Of a DNA stretch of 64,000 nt, positions 1 to 9,496 are shown piece by piece. The translations under genes were made by a program, and so were the position numbers. The stretch is from an uncultured Planctomycetaceae bacterium (GTDB taxonomy: Bacteria > Planctomycetota > Planctomycetia > Pirellulales > Pirellulaceae). Each line of letters opens with the position of its first letter. Position 1 is the first letter of the stretch. Under the pieces are notes generated by a model. That model was not told the DNA's origin. It searched no databases and saw only the letters and a program-made list of their open reading frames with translations. The DNA lies in NCBI GenBank assembly GCA_937862885.1, contig CALMEE010000142.1, positions 27,165-91,164 on the forward strand, read 5' to 3'.

Positions 1-1048
1 CATCGACGCCCTCGATGGCCACGCCCGAACCGCGTGGAACACGGCGACGGTCACATTCAATAATGAAACTTGGTGGCGAACTACCTTCGCAAGGACTGCT
101 GAGCCAAACGTCGCGGACGTCCCGTAAATACTGGCGGAGTTGGGACAAGGCCGTTTCGGCTGGCTTCGTTGCCAACCTCCTGTCACCACTTACACACCAA
201 TCCCATCCCGCGTTGATCACCGCGCGGCACAAGTCGAAGTAGACGCACATTTCCTGGCGCCCCAACGGCGCGGAGGCATAGCCATCCCAGTTGTTCGGCA
301 AAGCAATCATTGGTCCGCCATCTTCAAATCGACGACGCTGGCCATCGGTAACGCGCTCACTCCATTCGATAGCGCCATGCAGCAAATTACGAGGCGAGCG
401 TCCGAACAAGTCATCCCTGGGGGTCATCAGCCAATCGCGATGCACGGCGACCGTGAACGGATGGCGTTCGTCAGGATTATCTCGCGCCGCGCTATGTTGC
501 CAAGCATGGCTGTGGACGGTTTCCAAAATTCGCACCGCAACGTCCGACAAAAACGGGTAGCCATAAAGAATGTCGCGATTGACGACCGGTTTGATGAGAG
601 GTGAAAGACGCCGTTGATTGACCAATTCCGCCGTGGCGTGTTCATGCAGTTCCCACCACGGCGGGAGATGGATAGTCAAGTGGAAATATGGTTTGCCACA
701 TTCGTCATCGACGAAGGCGAACACTGCATCGCGGCTAATCGCTGGAAAGCCCCCGCCAGTGAACACGCGTTTGGTTTGAAAATCGATCGCGACCCAGGCG
801 TCGGCATTGTTCAGGGCTTGAATCGCAGTCGAGTGTTGTCTTGCATCGATTGGCAAGCCGCTGGGAAACTCGCAGACTGCCGACGTACGGTAGCGTGGCC
901 AAACACTCAACGCCTCGTCCCAACTCGACGGATCTTCGGACACCAACGCGAGCACCGTCAAGGCCGAGTCAATGTCCATCGAATCCGCCATCAGGCAGCG
1001 CGAGCTTTCCAAAACAACGATCGTCGCAAATTCACTATCCTGCTGCAT
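1..1048 (-). CDS. Hypothetical protein, 3' end outside window
   Basis: The minus strand is open from about 1066 to the window edge, about 349 codons without a stop, with ordinary codon use. The protein begins MQQDSEFATIVVLESSRC and runs off the edge. I choose the ATG at 1048 because AAGAGG lies 9 nt upstream. An in-frame ATG at 1066 would include that site in the coding part and has no ribosome site of its own. No signal peptide or membrane segment is visible. The middle is rich in Trp, His and Arg and has a segment RDDLFGRSPRNLLHG that looks like a structured soluble domain. I do not recognise the family. The visible neighbour is divergent, so nothing about function follows from context. Confidence 0.7.
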   Translation of the reverse strand, partial: MQQDSEFATIVVLESSRCLMADSMDIDSALTVLALVSEDPSSWDEALSVWPRYRTSAVCEFPSGLPIDARQHSTAIQALNNADAWVAIDFQTKRVFTGGGFPAISRDAVFAFVDDECGKPYFHLTIHLPPWWELHEHATAELVNQRRLSPLIKPVVNRDILYGYPFLSDVAVRILETVHSHAWQHSAARDNPDERHPFTVAVHRDWLMTPRDDLFGRSPRNLLHGAIEWSERVTDGQRRRFEDGGPMIALPNNWDGYASAPLGRQEMCVYFDLCRAVINAGWDWCVSGDRRLATKPAETALSQLRQYLRDVRDVWLSSPCEGSSPPSFIIECDRRRVPRGSGVAIEGVD

Positions 1049-1066
1049 TCCCGCATACCTCTTCAT

Positions 1067-1728
1067 AGACAATCAAATTGGATTAGTGGACAACGTACAC
1101 GCAACGTTAGGCTTTGGTGTGAACGGACCTGGAGGCATGTCAACGACAGAGCGAATGCGCACTAAATCGATTCTAGCCGAACTCCGAAGCAGATCAGACG
1201 ATTAAGTTGACGGGAACTAGGTGGAGGCACTGGCTCGATCAGCTCCAACTGGTTGTCCGCCATGTTATTGGAATAACTTTGAAGCTTGGCATTCCATTGT
1301 CGCAAATACTACGTGAAGTTTCGAGCCGTTCTTTTTGAAAATACCTGTAATTCTCGACCAGGATTGGAGCGCGCGAACCATATTTGCATCAAACGCGTAT
1401 AGGTTACGACTTGTCTGGAAACCTGTGCAGTATGAGCACGAAACATCGGTAGGCCTCAAGTGCCTCACTGGAGAATTTTGAAAATTTTTCAACCGGGTGA
1501 TGCACGTGGCTAGGTCATCGACTGGGCGTAGAAACGGGCGTAGAAATATGCCGGAAATGCGTTGTGTTTTTTGGACTGCCGGTACCCGTACGAGATTTAT
1601 GAATGAAAATCGCTGAAGCGAATTGAACTTAGGATGTTATCGACATAAGATTTAAGGGTGACATTGATCACGCGTTATTGCAAATCGACTGGCGGACACG
1701 TCAAAATCATTGACGGTTATGGTGCCAG
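1067..1728. other. Intergenic stretch, no gene seen
   Basis: About 660 nt between two divergent genes. Only short open frames occur; one on the minus strand (1265-1492) has no ribosome site and no recognisable motif. I see no RNA gene, repeat or clear terminator. It probably holds the promoters of both flanking genes. Confidence 0.4.
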
Positions 1729-2115
1729 ATGTCCCCAATCCCAAAATTCACTTGCGGCATGCAACAGCAGACTCTCATTGAATCTCTCGGCGGGTTTTTT
1801 CAGGATGTTTGGCGCATGCGCGAGGCCCGATTCGTTATCGCGGCTGCGGTTTTGGTATCACTAGTACTTATCTTGGTTTACGTTATCCAAAAACTGCGTG
1901 GCTTAGCCCTGGAAACCCGCCAAGTCGATTATACGGAACATTTGACACAATTTCGCAAGATGCATGAGGAGGGTCAACTTAACGATCAAGACTTTCGCAG
2001 AGTCAAACAACATATCTCGAAGCAGGTGAAGGAGAAGCCTACACCTCACGACTCTGAAGAGTTGGAAGTTGAGCAGGGAGAAGGAATTCTCGACGATCCT
2101 CACGAAGACCGTTGA
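1729..2115 (+). CDS. Small membrane protein with SHOCT-like C-terminal segment
   Basis: A 128-residue protein with one clear membrane segment at about residues 35-55 (FVIAAAVLVSLVLILVYVI), then a charged cytoplasmic tail. Residues 70-100 (LTQFRKMHEEGQLNDQDF) resemble the short helical SHOCT-type pattern, in which a hydrophobic helix is followed by a Gly turn and an acidic-Phe pair. Such tails occur on many small bacterial membrane proteins and may mediate oligomerisation. The tail ends in an acidic run. A second possible start is the ATG at 1759; neither start has a strong ribosome site. The gene stands alone upstream of clpX, 412 nt away. The role is unknown. Confidence 0.6.
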   Translation: MSPIPKFTCGMQQQTLIESLGGFFQDVWRMREARFVIAAAVLVSLVLILVYVIQKLRGLALETRQVDYTEHLTQFRKMHEEGQLNDQDFRRVKQHISKQVKEKPTPHDSEELEVEQGEGILDDPHEDR

Positions 2116-2527
2116 GATGGCGGACTGCTGAGATCACGGACTCGCGAAAATTGCCTTCGAAACAAATGAAAACACCGTTTTGTTCCATTAGTGCCGGGTT
2201 GAGAATTGGCGTTAAGCTTGAACGGTGTGTCGGATTGAGACGATTGTGATTGTTCTGGGGAACAAGTTACAAAATCCCTTGGACAATCTTAGACTGAATT
2301 TTTGGCACCCAGATTACTGAAATTAGAGTTATGCTCGAACGCTGCGGGCAAGGATGCACGAAGGTTCCGCGCAAGTAAAAGATTTGAACGCCCTTGTTAG
2401 GGCGCATCGGTGAATCGCTGCGCTCACGTGTGAAGGCTGTGTTTTGATCAACAACTTGACGAGAACTTTTTTCGAGATCAACTGGGAAGTTACATCAACG
2501 GTTGAACCCTTGAAAAGGAGTGAATCC
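2116..2527. other. Leader region upstream of clpX
   Basis: About 410 nt without a supported gene. There is no clpP or tig gene here, although these often precede clpX. The stretch probably holds the clpX promoter. An overlapping minus-strand open frame (2329-2604) runs into clpX and is a shadow. Confidence 0.4.
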
Positions 2528-3523
2528 ATGCCTTTAGGCAACGATACCCCAAGCCGCCGAGGCGGCACAACAAAAAAGAACGCATACTGTTCCTTCTGTC
2601 GCAAGAGTTACCGAGAAGTCGGGCCCTTGGTAGAGGGACCGGGCGATGTGTATATTTGCGGCGAGTGCATCGAGCTATGTCAATCGATACTCGAACAAGA
2701 GAATCGACGCCGAGGTCCCACCAAGCAGCTCTTCAACAAGATCCCCACGCCGCGCGAAATCGTGGCGAAAATGGATGAATATGTGATCGGGCAGGGGGAT
2801 GCCAAAAAAGTGTTGGCAGTTGCCGTACACAACCATTACAAGCGGCTGACGCTTGGCTGGGAAGGCTCCGACGTTGAAATTGACAAGTCGAATATCTTGA
2901 TTGTCGGCCCCACGGGGAGCGGCAAGACGTTGTTGGCCCGAACGCTGGCACGAGTGCTCAACGTTCCGTTTGCCATTGGCGATGCAACGACCTTGACCGA
3001 AGCCGGTTATGTTGGCGAGGACGTAGAGAATCTATTGCTCAAGCTATTGCACGCTGCAGACTTCGACATTGATGCGGCACAACGCGGCATTATTTACATC
3101 GATGAAATAGACAAGATTGGCAAGACAAGCAACAACGTCTCAATCACTCGTGACGTATCCGGTGAGGGTGTTCAGCAGGCGTTGCTCAAAATGCTTGAAG
3201 GCACTGTGGCCAATGTGCCTCCTCAAGGCGGGCGAAAACATCCCGAACAACAATACATTCAATTGGATACGTCCAATATCTTGTTCATTTGCGGCGGCAC
3301 ATTTGTTGGAATCGACGACATCATCCGCAGACGCTTGGGACGCCGCACGATGGGATTTGGCCAAGATCAAGGGCGTCGCGAAGATCGAGACCTCAGCGAA
3401 TTGCTGCCAGAGGTTTGCAGCGAAGACATCCAAGAGTTTGGTTTAATTCCTGAATTGGTGGGCCGTCTACCAGGCGTCAGTCCTCAAACGCAATTGAAGG
3501 AGGCTGCTTTGATTAAAGTATAA
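2528..3523 (+). CDS. clpX: ClpX ATP-dependent unfoldase, N-terminal and AAA+ part, ended by an in-frame TAA
   Basis: ClpX unfolds tagged proteins and feeds them to ClpP in the cytoplasm. The start ATG at 2528 has AAGGAG about 9 nt upstream. The zinc-binding domain is intact: Cys21, Cys24, Cys44 and Cys47. Walker A GPTGSGKT lies at about residues 127-134 and Walker [11 protein letters not shown] near 188. The signature [14 protein letters not shown] and the ClpP-contact loop (MGFG in place of the usual IGF/LGF) are present. Translation stops at codon 332 (3521-3523), where a family member would continue with LTEPK. The missing C-terminal part follows in the same frame (3524-3802). As written, the product lacks the small AAA+ subdomain and should not form working hexamers. 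There is no clpP nearby, so this may be a second or orphan clpX copy. A sequencing error is the main alternative. Confidence 0.85.
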   Translation: MPLGNDTPSRRGGTTKKNAYCSFCRKSYREVGPLVEGPGDVYICGECIELCQSILEQENRRRGPTKQLFNKIPTPREIVAKMDEYVIGQGDAKKVLAVAVHNHYKRLTLGWEGSDVEIDKSNILIVGPTGSGKTLLARTLARVLNVPFAIGDATTLTEAGYVGEDVENLLLKLLHAADFDIDAAQRGIIYIDEIDKIGKTSNNVSITRDVSGEGVQQALLKMLEGTVANVPPQGGRKHPEQQYIQLDTSNILFICGGTFVGIDDIIRRRLGRRTMGFGQDQGRREDRDLSELLPEVCSEDIQEFGLIPELVGRLPGVSPQTQLKEAALIKV

Positions 3524-3802
3524 CCCAAACCAAAGACCGCCCTCCCCCGCCAATATCAAAGCCTGTTCGAAATGGAAGGATGCGAGCTGAAATTTACCGA
3601 CGATGCACTTAACGCAATCGCTCGCAAGGCGCTGGACAAAGGGACTGGCGCACGGGGACTACGCAGCATCATCGAGCAAGTAATGTTAGATATCATGTAC
3701 GATCTCCCCTCGCAACCCAAAGGATCGAAAATCGTCATTACGGACGACATCGTAAACGGCAATCGAAAACGTTATGAAGTTCCCGACAGCAAGAGCGCCT
3801 AG
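3524..3802 (+). pseudogene. clpX: C-terminal remainder of ClpX, separated by the in-frame stop
   Basis: After the TAA the same frame continues to a stop at 3800-3802 and encodes the ClpX small AAA+ subdomain: PKPKTALPRQYQSLFEMEG, then FTDDALNAIARKAL and the family signature TGARGLRSIIEQ. Added to the upstream part, the total is about 424 codons, the usual ClpX length. No ribosome site precedes an internal start; the ATG at 3572 is inside a conserved helix. The residues next to the stop read stop-PKPK instead of the usual LTEPK. Losing one T and gaining one A in the run TATAACCCAAACC would also explain the difference. The segment is either a nonsense-mutated gene or a base-calling artefact. 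Confidence 0.75.
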
Positions 3803-3836
3803 AAGACCGCTACGTTAACCGCAATCCGATGAACTG

Positions 3837-3869
3837 AGGTCGATGTGTCCCCCCATCGACCTTTTTTTA
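3837..3869 (+). terminator. Rho-independent terminator after clpX
   Basis: A 9-bp perfect stem, AGGTCGATG pairing with CATCGACCT, has an 8-nt loop and is followed by seven T. It sits 35 nt after the clpX stop codon at 3800-3802, which suggests the whole region is still transcribed as one clpX unit. Confidence 0.85.
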
Positions 3870-4204
3870 TGTTTCTCGACTTGAATAAGTTTTCGCGTGG
3901 TCATGAGGGATGGCACTTTGCACGATTCGGCTTTCCCCGAGTTGCCGGCCAAAATGAGCCCGACTGCGTGACGTCCGAGCCCTAGGGAATGAACATTAAT
4001 TGTCGATTGTGGCAATTGGTTTCACCTTGCACAGATAAAGCCCCAGGCGTTGATTCTCTGGTTGGAAATTGCGTTGCTGGTCGTTAAACTAGACGCTCGG
4101 GTATCGGGAATAGCCCATTAGATTTGGTCCCAAATGGACTTGAACCCCAGGTACGATCTCACAGACCCTTATTTGAATGTTGGAAGCTCAAACGGAGCGC
4201 ATGA
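3870..4204. other. Upstream region of glnB
   Basis: About 335 nt between the clpX terminator and glnB, with no supported gene. It contains one sequence with sigma-54 promoter spacing at 4062-4078, listed separately. Confidence 0.4.
4062..4078 (+). promoter_or_regulatory. Possible sigma-54 (RpoN) promoter upstream of glnB-glnD
   Basis: The sequence TTGGAAATTGCGTTGCT has GG and GC separated by exactly 10 nt. The -12 element TTGCT fits the consensus; the -24 element TTGGAA lacks the usual C. It lies about 127 nt upstream of glnB. RpoN control of P-II genes is well known in other bacteria. A match this short can arise by chance. Confidence 0.3.
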
Positions 4205-4546
<342 letters not shown>

Positions 4547-4622
4547 AAACACAAGTCCAGTATTGCAGAACTATCTGAATTTGCTTTTTCTGATTGACGG
4601 TTCTCGCTGGTCGTGAGGTAGC

Positions 4623-7250
4623 ATGTCTGCAGGATTGCGGGATTATGTGATGGCTGCGCGAGAGCGACTGAATCAAGGTCGCGAACGCTTGCGTGAGCTA
4701 CACCGCAATGGTGCTCCGGGTCGACGGATTGTCAGCGGAATGTCCGATTTAGTCGACGAAATTTTAGGACAACTATTTCGCAAAGCCGTCAGCACGCTTG
4801 CAGCGAATGAGCAGTCGATTGCCGAAGAGGTGGCAATCGTCTTGCACGGCGGCAGCGGGCGTCGCGACATGGCGCCGTTTTCAGACGTCGATTTCATGCT
4901 GCTTTGCCAGAATTCGAACGACGCTCGAATCCCCAAATTGGCTTCTAGGCTCAGCCAAGACATCGTTGATGCGGGTTTCCAGTTGGGCCAAAGCGTGCGC
5001 ACGCCGCTCGAGGCTTGCAGCATTGCCCAAAAAGACGCGTCAACGTTTTCGTCGTTGACAGAGTCCCGCTTTCTGGCTGGCAACTTGGAGCTACATAACC
5101 AGTATTTTACGCGGTTGCAGCGCATGTCGGCACGCAATTCGACGGTGTTGATTCGTGCTTTGACCAATGCGCGGCAAAAAGAAAGAGGGGAGTTTGCCGA
5201 GACGGTTTTCGTACTTCGTCCCGACATCAAGCGCTCACGCGGTGGGATGCGGGACGTGCATCTCTTGCGTTGGCTCGGGTTCGTCAAGTTTGGAGAAACC
5301 GACATCGATCAACTCTGTCGGAAAAATGCGATTACTCAACTTGACACTGCGCGAATCGTCCGCGCCTACGAGTTTTTGCTGCGGATTCGCAACGAGATGC
5401 ACTTCCATGCGGGACGGGCCGATGATCGGCTGGGAAAAGGGGAGCAATTGCGCATCGCCGAAGTATTCGGTTATCAAGGGCAAGATGGTGTTTTGCCCGT
5501 GGAAGAATTTATGCGCCGATATTTCGACTTCACTACCGATATCCGCCACATCACCGACCAATTTGTCGCTTCGATGACCATGCATCGCTCGCTGGGCAAG
5601 ATCTTTGCACCACTGTTCACTCGGCAAGTCGACGCCAAGTTTCAAGTTGGACCATATCAAGTTGGGTTTACTGACCAATCTCGAGAAACTGCGAGTTCTG
5701 ACTTGGAGAACGTCTTGCAACTGCTGGATCTGTCGAACCAACATGAAAAGCAAATCGATCAGATGACTTGGGAACGAGTGCGCCGGGCCATGATTGAATC
5801 GCCATCGATACCTTTGACGGTAACAGCCGCCAAACACTTCAAGGCCATGTTTGCCGACGCTAAAAACATTGGCCGCACCATTCGCAAGTTGCATGAGATG
5901 CGCGTATTGGAACATTTGATCGTCGAATTCAAACACGCTCGGAATCTCGTGCAGTTCAATGAGTATCACCAGTTCACGGTGGACGAGCATTCGATTCAGG
6001 CGGTCGAAATCGCGTGTCAGTTCCAGAGTCGCAAAGATCGCTTGGGTAAGATCTATCGTTCGCTGCGCGAAAAAGGCCTGTTGAATTTGGCCTTGTTGAT
6101 CCACGATCTGGGCAAAGGTTTTCCGGAAGATCACTGCGAAGTCGGTCGCCGGTTTGCCGAAGCGATCGGCGGCAGGTTGCAAATGAGCGAAGATGTAGTG
6201 GAAGATATGAAATTCTTGGTGCATAACCACTTGATGATGTCGCATACCGCGTTCCGACGTGACATCAACGATGAAGGTTTGGTTGCCGAATTCGGCGCTA
6301 ATGTGGGCTCGGTAAAACTCCTTAAACTGCTTTATTTGTTGACGTGTGCGGATGTCTCTGCGGTGGGACCAGGCGTGTTGAACCAATGGAAACTTGATTT
6401 GTTGACGGATCTTTATCTCAATGCCAAGAATGTGCTGACTGGCCACCATGGTTTAGATGGGGTCGACACGCGGTTGGAGAGTATCTTAAAGCGAATCGGC
6501 GAACAAATCGCAGATGCGGACGTGCAGCGGTGGGTGATGCAACAAGCTCGCAATTTACCGCGCAACTATTGCCGTCAGATCCCTGTCGAGCTGATCGCTC
6601 AACAGCTGTTGGCCATTCGGGATACGATTGGTGACGAAGTCCAATGCTGGGTCATGCCACACGAAGACAACAAATTTATCGATGTGTGCATCGGCAAGCG
6701 TGAAAAAATTCGTTCAGGTATTTTCTACAAAGTAAACGGCATGCTGGCAAACAAAGGGTTCCAAATACTCTCCGCCGACATCAAACACCTAGCAAATTCG
6801 CTTGTATGGTATTGGTTCCGTATACGCGATTTGGATTTTCAAGCAACTGCTCCAGCCAGATTGGGCGAGCTTGAAGAAGACGTACGGGGCTTGGTCAGCG
6901 GAAACCTCAGTGAGCCAAAAACGCTACGCACGCTATGGAAAAAATACAAATTCGTCACTAACCCTCGGCAGGAAATCCGCGTCGAAGTTGATAATCAAAC
7001 CGTTCAATCGGCCACCATCATTGACGTATTTGCATTCCAGAAATTCGGATTCCTGTATATTATTTCAAAGGAAATTTTTAATCTCGATTTGGATGTCAGG
7101 TTTGCGCGGGTTTCGACTTATGGAGAACGCGTCGTAAACGTCTTCTATGTAACCGATGATCAGGGCAATAAGATTCGAGATCGCAAACGTCTAAAACAAA
7201 TCCAAAGTGCACTGCTTGAGGTCACTCGGCACCATATGGAAATCGAATGA
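4623..7250 (+). CDS. glnD: Bifunctional [P-II] uridylyltransferase / uridylyl-removing enzyme
   Basis: GlnD attaches UMP to P-II when glutamine is low and removes it when glutamine is high. The 875-residue length fits the family. The nucleotidyltransferase motif is GGSGRRDMAPFSDVDF near residues 77-92, with the two metal-binding Asp in SDVD. A GlnE/GlnD helical region follows, including KRSRGGMRDVHLLRW. The HD hydrolase domain carries LIHDLGKGFPEDH near residue 492 and HNHLMMSH further on. Two ACT domains end the protein, the second with FLYIISKEIFNLDLDV; these bind glutamine in the family. GAGG lies just before the ATG. All active-site residues I can check are present, so the enzyme looks functional and acts on the GlnB encoded just upstream. 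Confidence 0.95.
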   Translation: MSAGLRDYVMAARERLNQGRERLRELHRNGAPGRRIVSGMSDLVDEILGQLFRKAVSTLAANEQSIAEEVAIVLHGGSGRRDMAPFSDVDFMLLCQNSNDARIPKLASRLSQDIVDAGFQLGQSVRTPLEACSIAQKDASTFSSLTESRFLAGNLELHNQYFTRLQRMSARNSTVLIRALTNARQKERGEFAETVFVLRPDIKRSRGGMRDVHLLRWLGFVKFGETDIDQLCRKNAITQLDTARIVRAYEFLLRIRNEMHFHAGRADDRLGKGEQLRIAEVFGYQGQDGVLPVEEFMRRYFDFTTDIRHITDQFVASMTMHRSLGKIFAPLFTRQVDAKFQVGPYQVGFTDQSRETASSDLENVLQLLDLSNQHEKQIDQMTWERVRRAMIESPSIPLTVTAAKHFKAMFADAKNIGRTIRKLHEMRVLEHLIVEFKHARNLVQFNEYHQFTVDEHSIQAVEIACQFQSRKDRLGKIYRSLREKGLLNLALLIHDLGKGFPEDHCEVGRRFAEAIGGRLQMSEDVVEDMKFLVHNHLMMSHTAFRRDINDEGLVAEFGANVGSVKLLKLLYLLTCADVSAVGPGVLNQWKLDLLTDLYLNAKNVLTGHHGLDGVDTRLESILKRIGEQIADADVQRWVMQQARNLPRNYCRQIPVELIAQQLLAIRDTIGDEVQCWVMPHEDNKFIDVCIGKREKIRSGIFYKVNGMLANKGFQILSADIKHLANSLVWYWFRIRDLDFQATAPARLGELEEDVRGLVSGNLSEPKTLRTLWKKYKFVTNPRQEIRVEVDNQTVQSATIIDVFAFQKFGFLYIISKEIFNLDLDVRFARVSTYGERVVNVFYVTDDQGNKIRDRKRLKQIQSALLEVTRHHMEIE

Positions 7251-7323
7251 GCACGGACGAGTCACCTTTACACTCCCCGTTGTTCAAAATGTGACCAAGA
7301 GTTGATTCGCGAATAAATTGATA

Positions 7324-8667
7324 ATGGATACTACGCTTCCACATAACAAGCGAACATGGTCGACCCGGGTTGCGGTCTTTAGCCTGCTCGCGATTGTCAT
7401 TGCCCCCATCGTGTTTTATGGCTGCCAACATGAACGCCTGTTATGGCAAATGGCCGCTCTTAGCGAAGAATATCGCAAAAGTGACAAACAAGCGGCTATT
7501 GAAGCTGCTTGGCAATTGCATCTTGCCGACCCAAGCGATACTCTCGCGGCAAGCATGCTGGCGAATTGGTTAGTGGAAACTCAGCAACCGCTGCGCGCTT
7601 TAGAAATTTGCGAGAAGTTTGACGGTGAAGAGCAGGTGGACTACCGTTTGAATCGCGTGCGGATCGCCGCATTGCGCCAACTGGGACGCTACGATGAAGC
7701 ACTTCAGTTCGTTAAGAAGAACGGACCAATCATCAAAGCCGGTAACTGGTTTGTTCAGAATTCGCATCGGATCGAATTGAGCTACAACCGCGCGCTGGCT
7801 AATACGGAATTGCCGGCAGCGTTGTCAGAGATCCAATTGGTTATCAACGGGATCGTTGGCTCACCCGATTTAGCAGAACTCACATTGCACATGGGTGAAG
7901 ACGTGTTTGTACGTTTTGTTGCGGCGGTAGTATCGCTTGACGGCAGCAATTACGAACGAGCAAAAAAAATACTTAGCGATGAAATCGACTTTTTATCGGC
8001 ACGTCACGCGAGGCTATCGCGGCAGACTGAGTCGCGTGCAAGAAGACTTCATATTGACTCCATCTTTGGCCGCGACGTAGAAGATTGGGTTATGTCAGGA
8101 TATTTCGGCAATCCTGAAGGTGAAATTGATCTGGAGCGAACCAAGTCGGAACTTGTTATTCTGACGGCGCTGCGGGCCAAAATCTGGCAACTGCTCGGCA
8201 ACCATCGGGCCGCACTAGCCGACATTTCGTACGTGCAGCAAAAGGATCACGATCCGCAGGTGGTGCTGAACCGTGTCCAGCCAGGTCGACACATGTTTCG
8301 CGTCCCGTTCCGTATGTTGTGCAACGCCATCGCTGCTCGGGCCTGTATCTATTCCGTGTCAGGAGAATTCACAACCGCGAAACGCGATTTCGACACTGCC
8401 ATCATGGGTTTACGTACCTTCGATAACGCCTTGAGGCAATACCGACTCTTTGAGTCTGATCCATTGCTCACCGATCGAATTCAAATGAAAGAAGTGTACG
8501 AACAATCGCCGAAAAGGAACTTGGCATGGATGCTCTACCGTCGCTCGCTATTATTGCGCACCCTGAATCGTAACGACGAAGCTGATGCGGATGAAGCGGA
8601 AATCCGCAGTCTTGGCTTTGAACCAGGACCGTCCCTTGATGATATGCTGCCGATCGAACACTTATGA
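7324..8667 (+). CDS. Membrane-anchored TPR-like protein
   Basis: A protein of 447 residues. The N-terminus has a basic stretch and one hydrophobic segment (VAVFSLLAIVIAPIVFYGC) that could be a membrane anchor or a lipoprotein-like signal ending in Cys. The rest is alpha-helical with pairs of short helices typical of tetratricopeptide repeats, for example AAWQLHLADPSDTLAASMLA, then LRALEICEKF and LNRVRIAALRQLGRYDEAL. TPR proteins act as scaffolds; the partner here is unknown. I prefer the ATG at 7324 over an in-frame TTG at 7318. The gene follows glnD by 73 nt on the same strand and may be read with it, but nothing ties it to nitrogen control. Confidence 0.7.
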   Translation: MDTTLPHNKRTWSTRVAVFSLLAIVIAPIVFYGCQHERLLWQMAALSEEYRKSDKQAAIEAAWQLHLADPSDTLAASMLANWLVETQQPLRALEICEKFDGEEQVDYRLNRVRIAALRQLGRYDEALQFVKKNGPIIKAGNWFVQNSHRIELSYNRALANTELPAALSEIQLVINGIVGSPDLAELTLHMGEDVFVRFVAAVVSLDGSNYERAKKILSDEIDFLSARHARLSRQTESRARRLHIDSIFGRDVEDWVMSGYFGNPEGEIDLERTKSELVILTALRAKIWQLLGNHRAALADISYVQQKDHDPQVVLNRVQPGRHMFRVPFRMLCNAIAARACIYSVSGEFTTAKRDFDTAIMGLRTFDNALRQYRLFESDPLLTDRIQMKEVYEQSPKRNLAWMLYRRSLLLRTLNRNDEADADEAEIRSLGFEPGPSLDDMLPIEHL

Positions 8668-8715
8668 TGCCACTGCACAGAGCGAGTGGTGACCTGTTGA
8701 ATTCATTGTCGGCTA

Positions 8716-8857
8716 TTAGCGCCGTTTAACCAAGCGTTGAAGCGTGGCCGCTAAGAAATCAACTTCGGAGAAGGTATTGTACAGCGCCAAAGATGGACGC
8801 ATGGTAGCTTCCAGTCCGAACCGTCGCTAAAATCGGCTGAGGGTAATGCGTTCTCGC
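8716..8857 (-). pseudogene. Relic of a SufS-type cysteine desulfurase C-terminus
   Basis: The minus strand reads RFGLEATMRPSLALYNTFSE then VDFLAATLQRLVKRR and a stop. This is the C-terminal end of the SufS/CsdA family, usually HCAQPLM...RFG...R.S.A.YNT..EVD. Just upstream, in another frame, it reads ARTHYPQPILA, matching the family's RTGHHCTQPIL with the active-site Cys region degraded. A one-base insertion separates the two frames. Nothing recognisable precedes this, so only about the last 47 residues remain. There are no other suf genes nearby. It is a dead gene fragment; an intact copy presumably exists elsewhere. Confidence 0.6.
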
Positions 8858-9013
8858 ACTTTACTGCGCAACCGCTTGGCGGTTTAGGGTAAGCGCAACA
8901 GTGTCAAGCTGAACTCAAGAAGCAGCCGTGGCGTTGCAGAGTTTGCTGTCGAGCAGAGCGAATGCCAAGTTAGTCCAAATAGGCGTTGGCGTCGATGTTG
9001 ACTTACAAACGTA

Positions 9014-9154
9014 CTATCGAGAAAATGTCATGCCGCGTAGCAGATAGATGCACGCCACAACCGCGATGGCGACGAATAGACCAAACTGAGCGGGACCTGC
9101 GTCCTCAACCAGACGATTCATTTCGCGCGTGAGTTGATGAAAGTACGAATTCAC
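9014..9154 (-). CDS. Single-pass membrane micro-protein, 46 residues
   Basis: A GTG start at 9154 is preceded by AAAGG with a 7-nt spacer. The product begins MNSYFHQLTREMNRLVED and has one membrane helix (AQFGLFVAIAVVACIYLL) followed by a short RGMTFSR tail. The amphipathic N-terminus plus a single helix looks like a small membrane subunit or regulator. I do not know the family. It lies in a region with decayed genes on either side, so it may itself be a remnant, but its frame is intact and the ribosome site is good. Confidence 0.5.
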   Translation of the reverse strand: MNSYFHQLTREMNRLVEDAGPAQFGLFVAIAVVACIYLLRGMTFSR

Positions 9155-9249
9155 GTTGAAACCTTTCGCCAAGAAAGCTTTTGGAAACTCCGGCGTATTC
9201 CGTCACAAGAATTCCTAGATGATTACAATCTGCGGTTCCAAGACAATGG

Positions 9250-9496
9250 CTAAAAAAGTCTAGCCTTCTTGGCATCGGGGGGTCTGGGAATTTCCAGAAC
9301 GTTGAACGTTTTTTCGTGTTTTTCTGCTTGGGGACTCGACTTATCGGCGGCAAGGATCAGCTCAATATTTGCGTCAGAAAATGCCAGTTCCGCCCGGAGT
9401 ATCGATGGTGTCGGTTATGTCTTCGGCCGCCTTTTTAGCCTGAGTTTCTTCTCGCTTTTGCCGAACGCGGCCATTCACCCAAGCATTGGCTGCCAT
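9250..9496 (-). pseudogene. Frameshifted unknown gene
   Basis: From an ATG at 9496 the minus strand reads MAANAWVNGRVRQKREETQ, continues to about DTIDTP, and meets a stop at 9374-9376. At the same point a neighbouring frame opens and reads ELAFSDANIELILAADKSS and onwards, ending KKARLF at a stop at 9250-9252. Both halves have ordinary codon use, so one gene split by a single-base shift near 9390 is likely. The first frame also stays open upstream across a TAA to about 9640, with the segment VDEVIFACQFKENLRVSEQ, so the original gene may have been longer. The protein is hydrophilic with a charged Lys/Glu helix. I do not recognise the family. Confidence 0.4.

Noticed and set aside
1265..1492. 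75-codon minus-strand frame
   Set aside because: It has no ribosome site, no motif and sits in an A/T-rich gap.
5235..6449. 404-codon open frame on the minus strand
   Set aside because: It lies wholly antisense to glnD, whose domains are certain, and is a shadow of its codon use.
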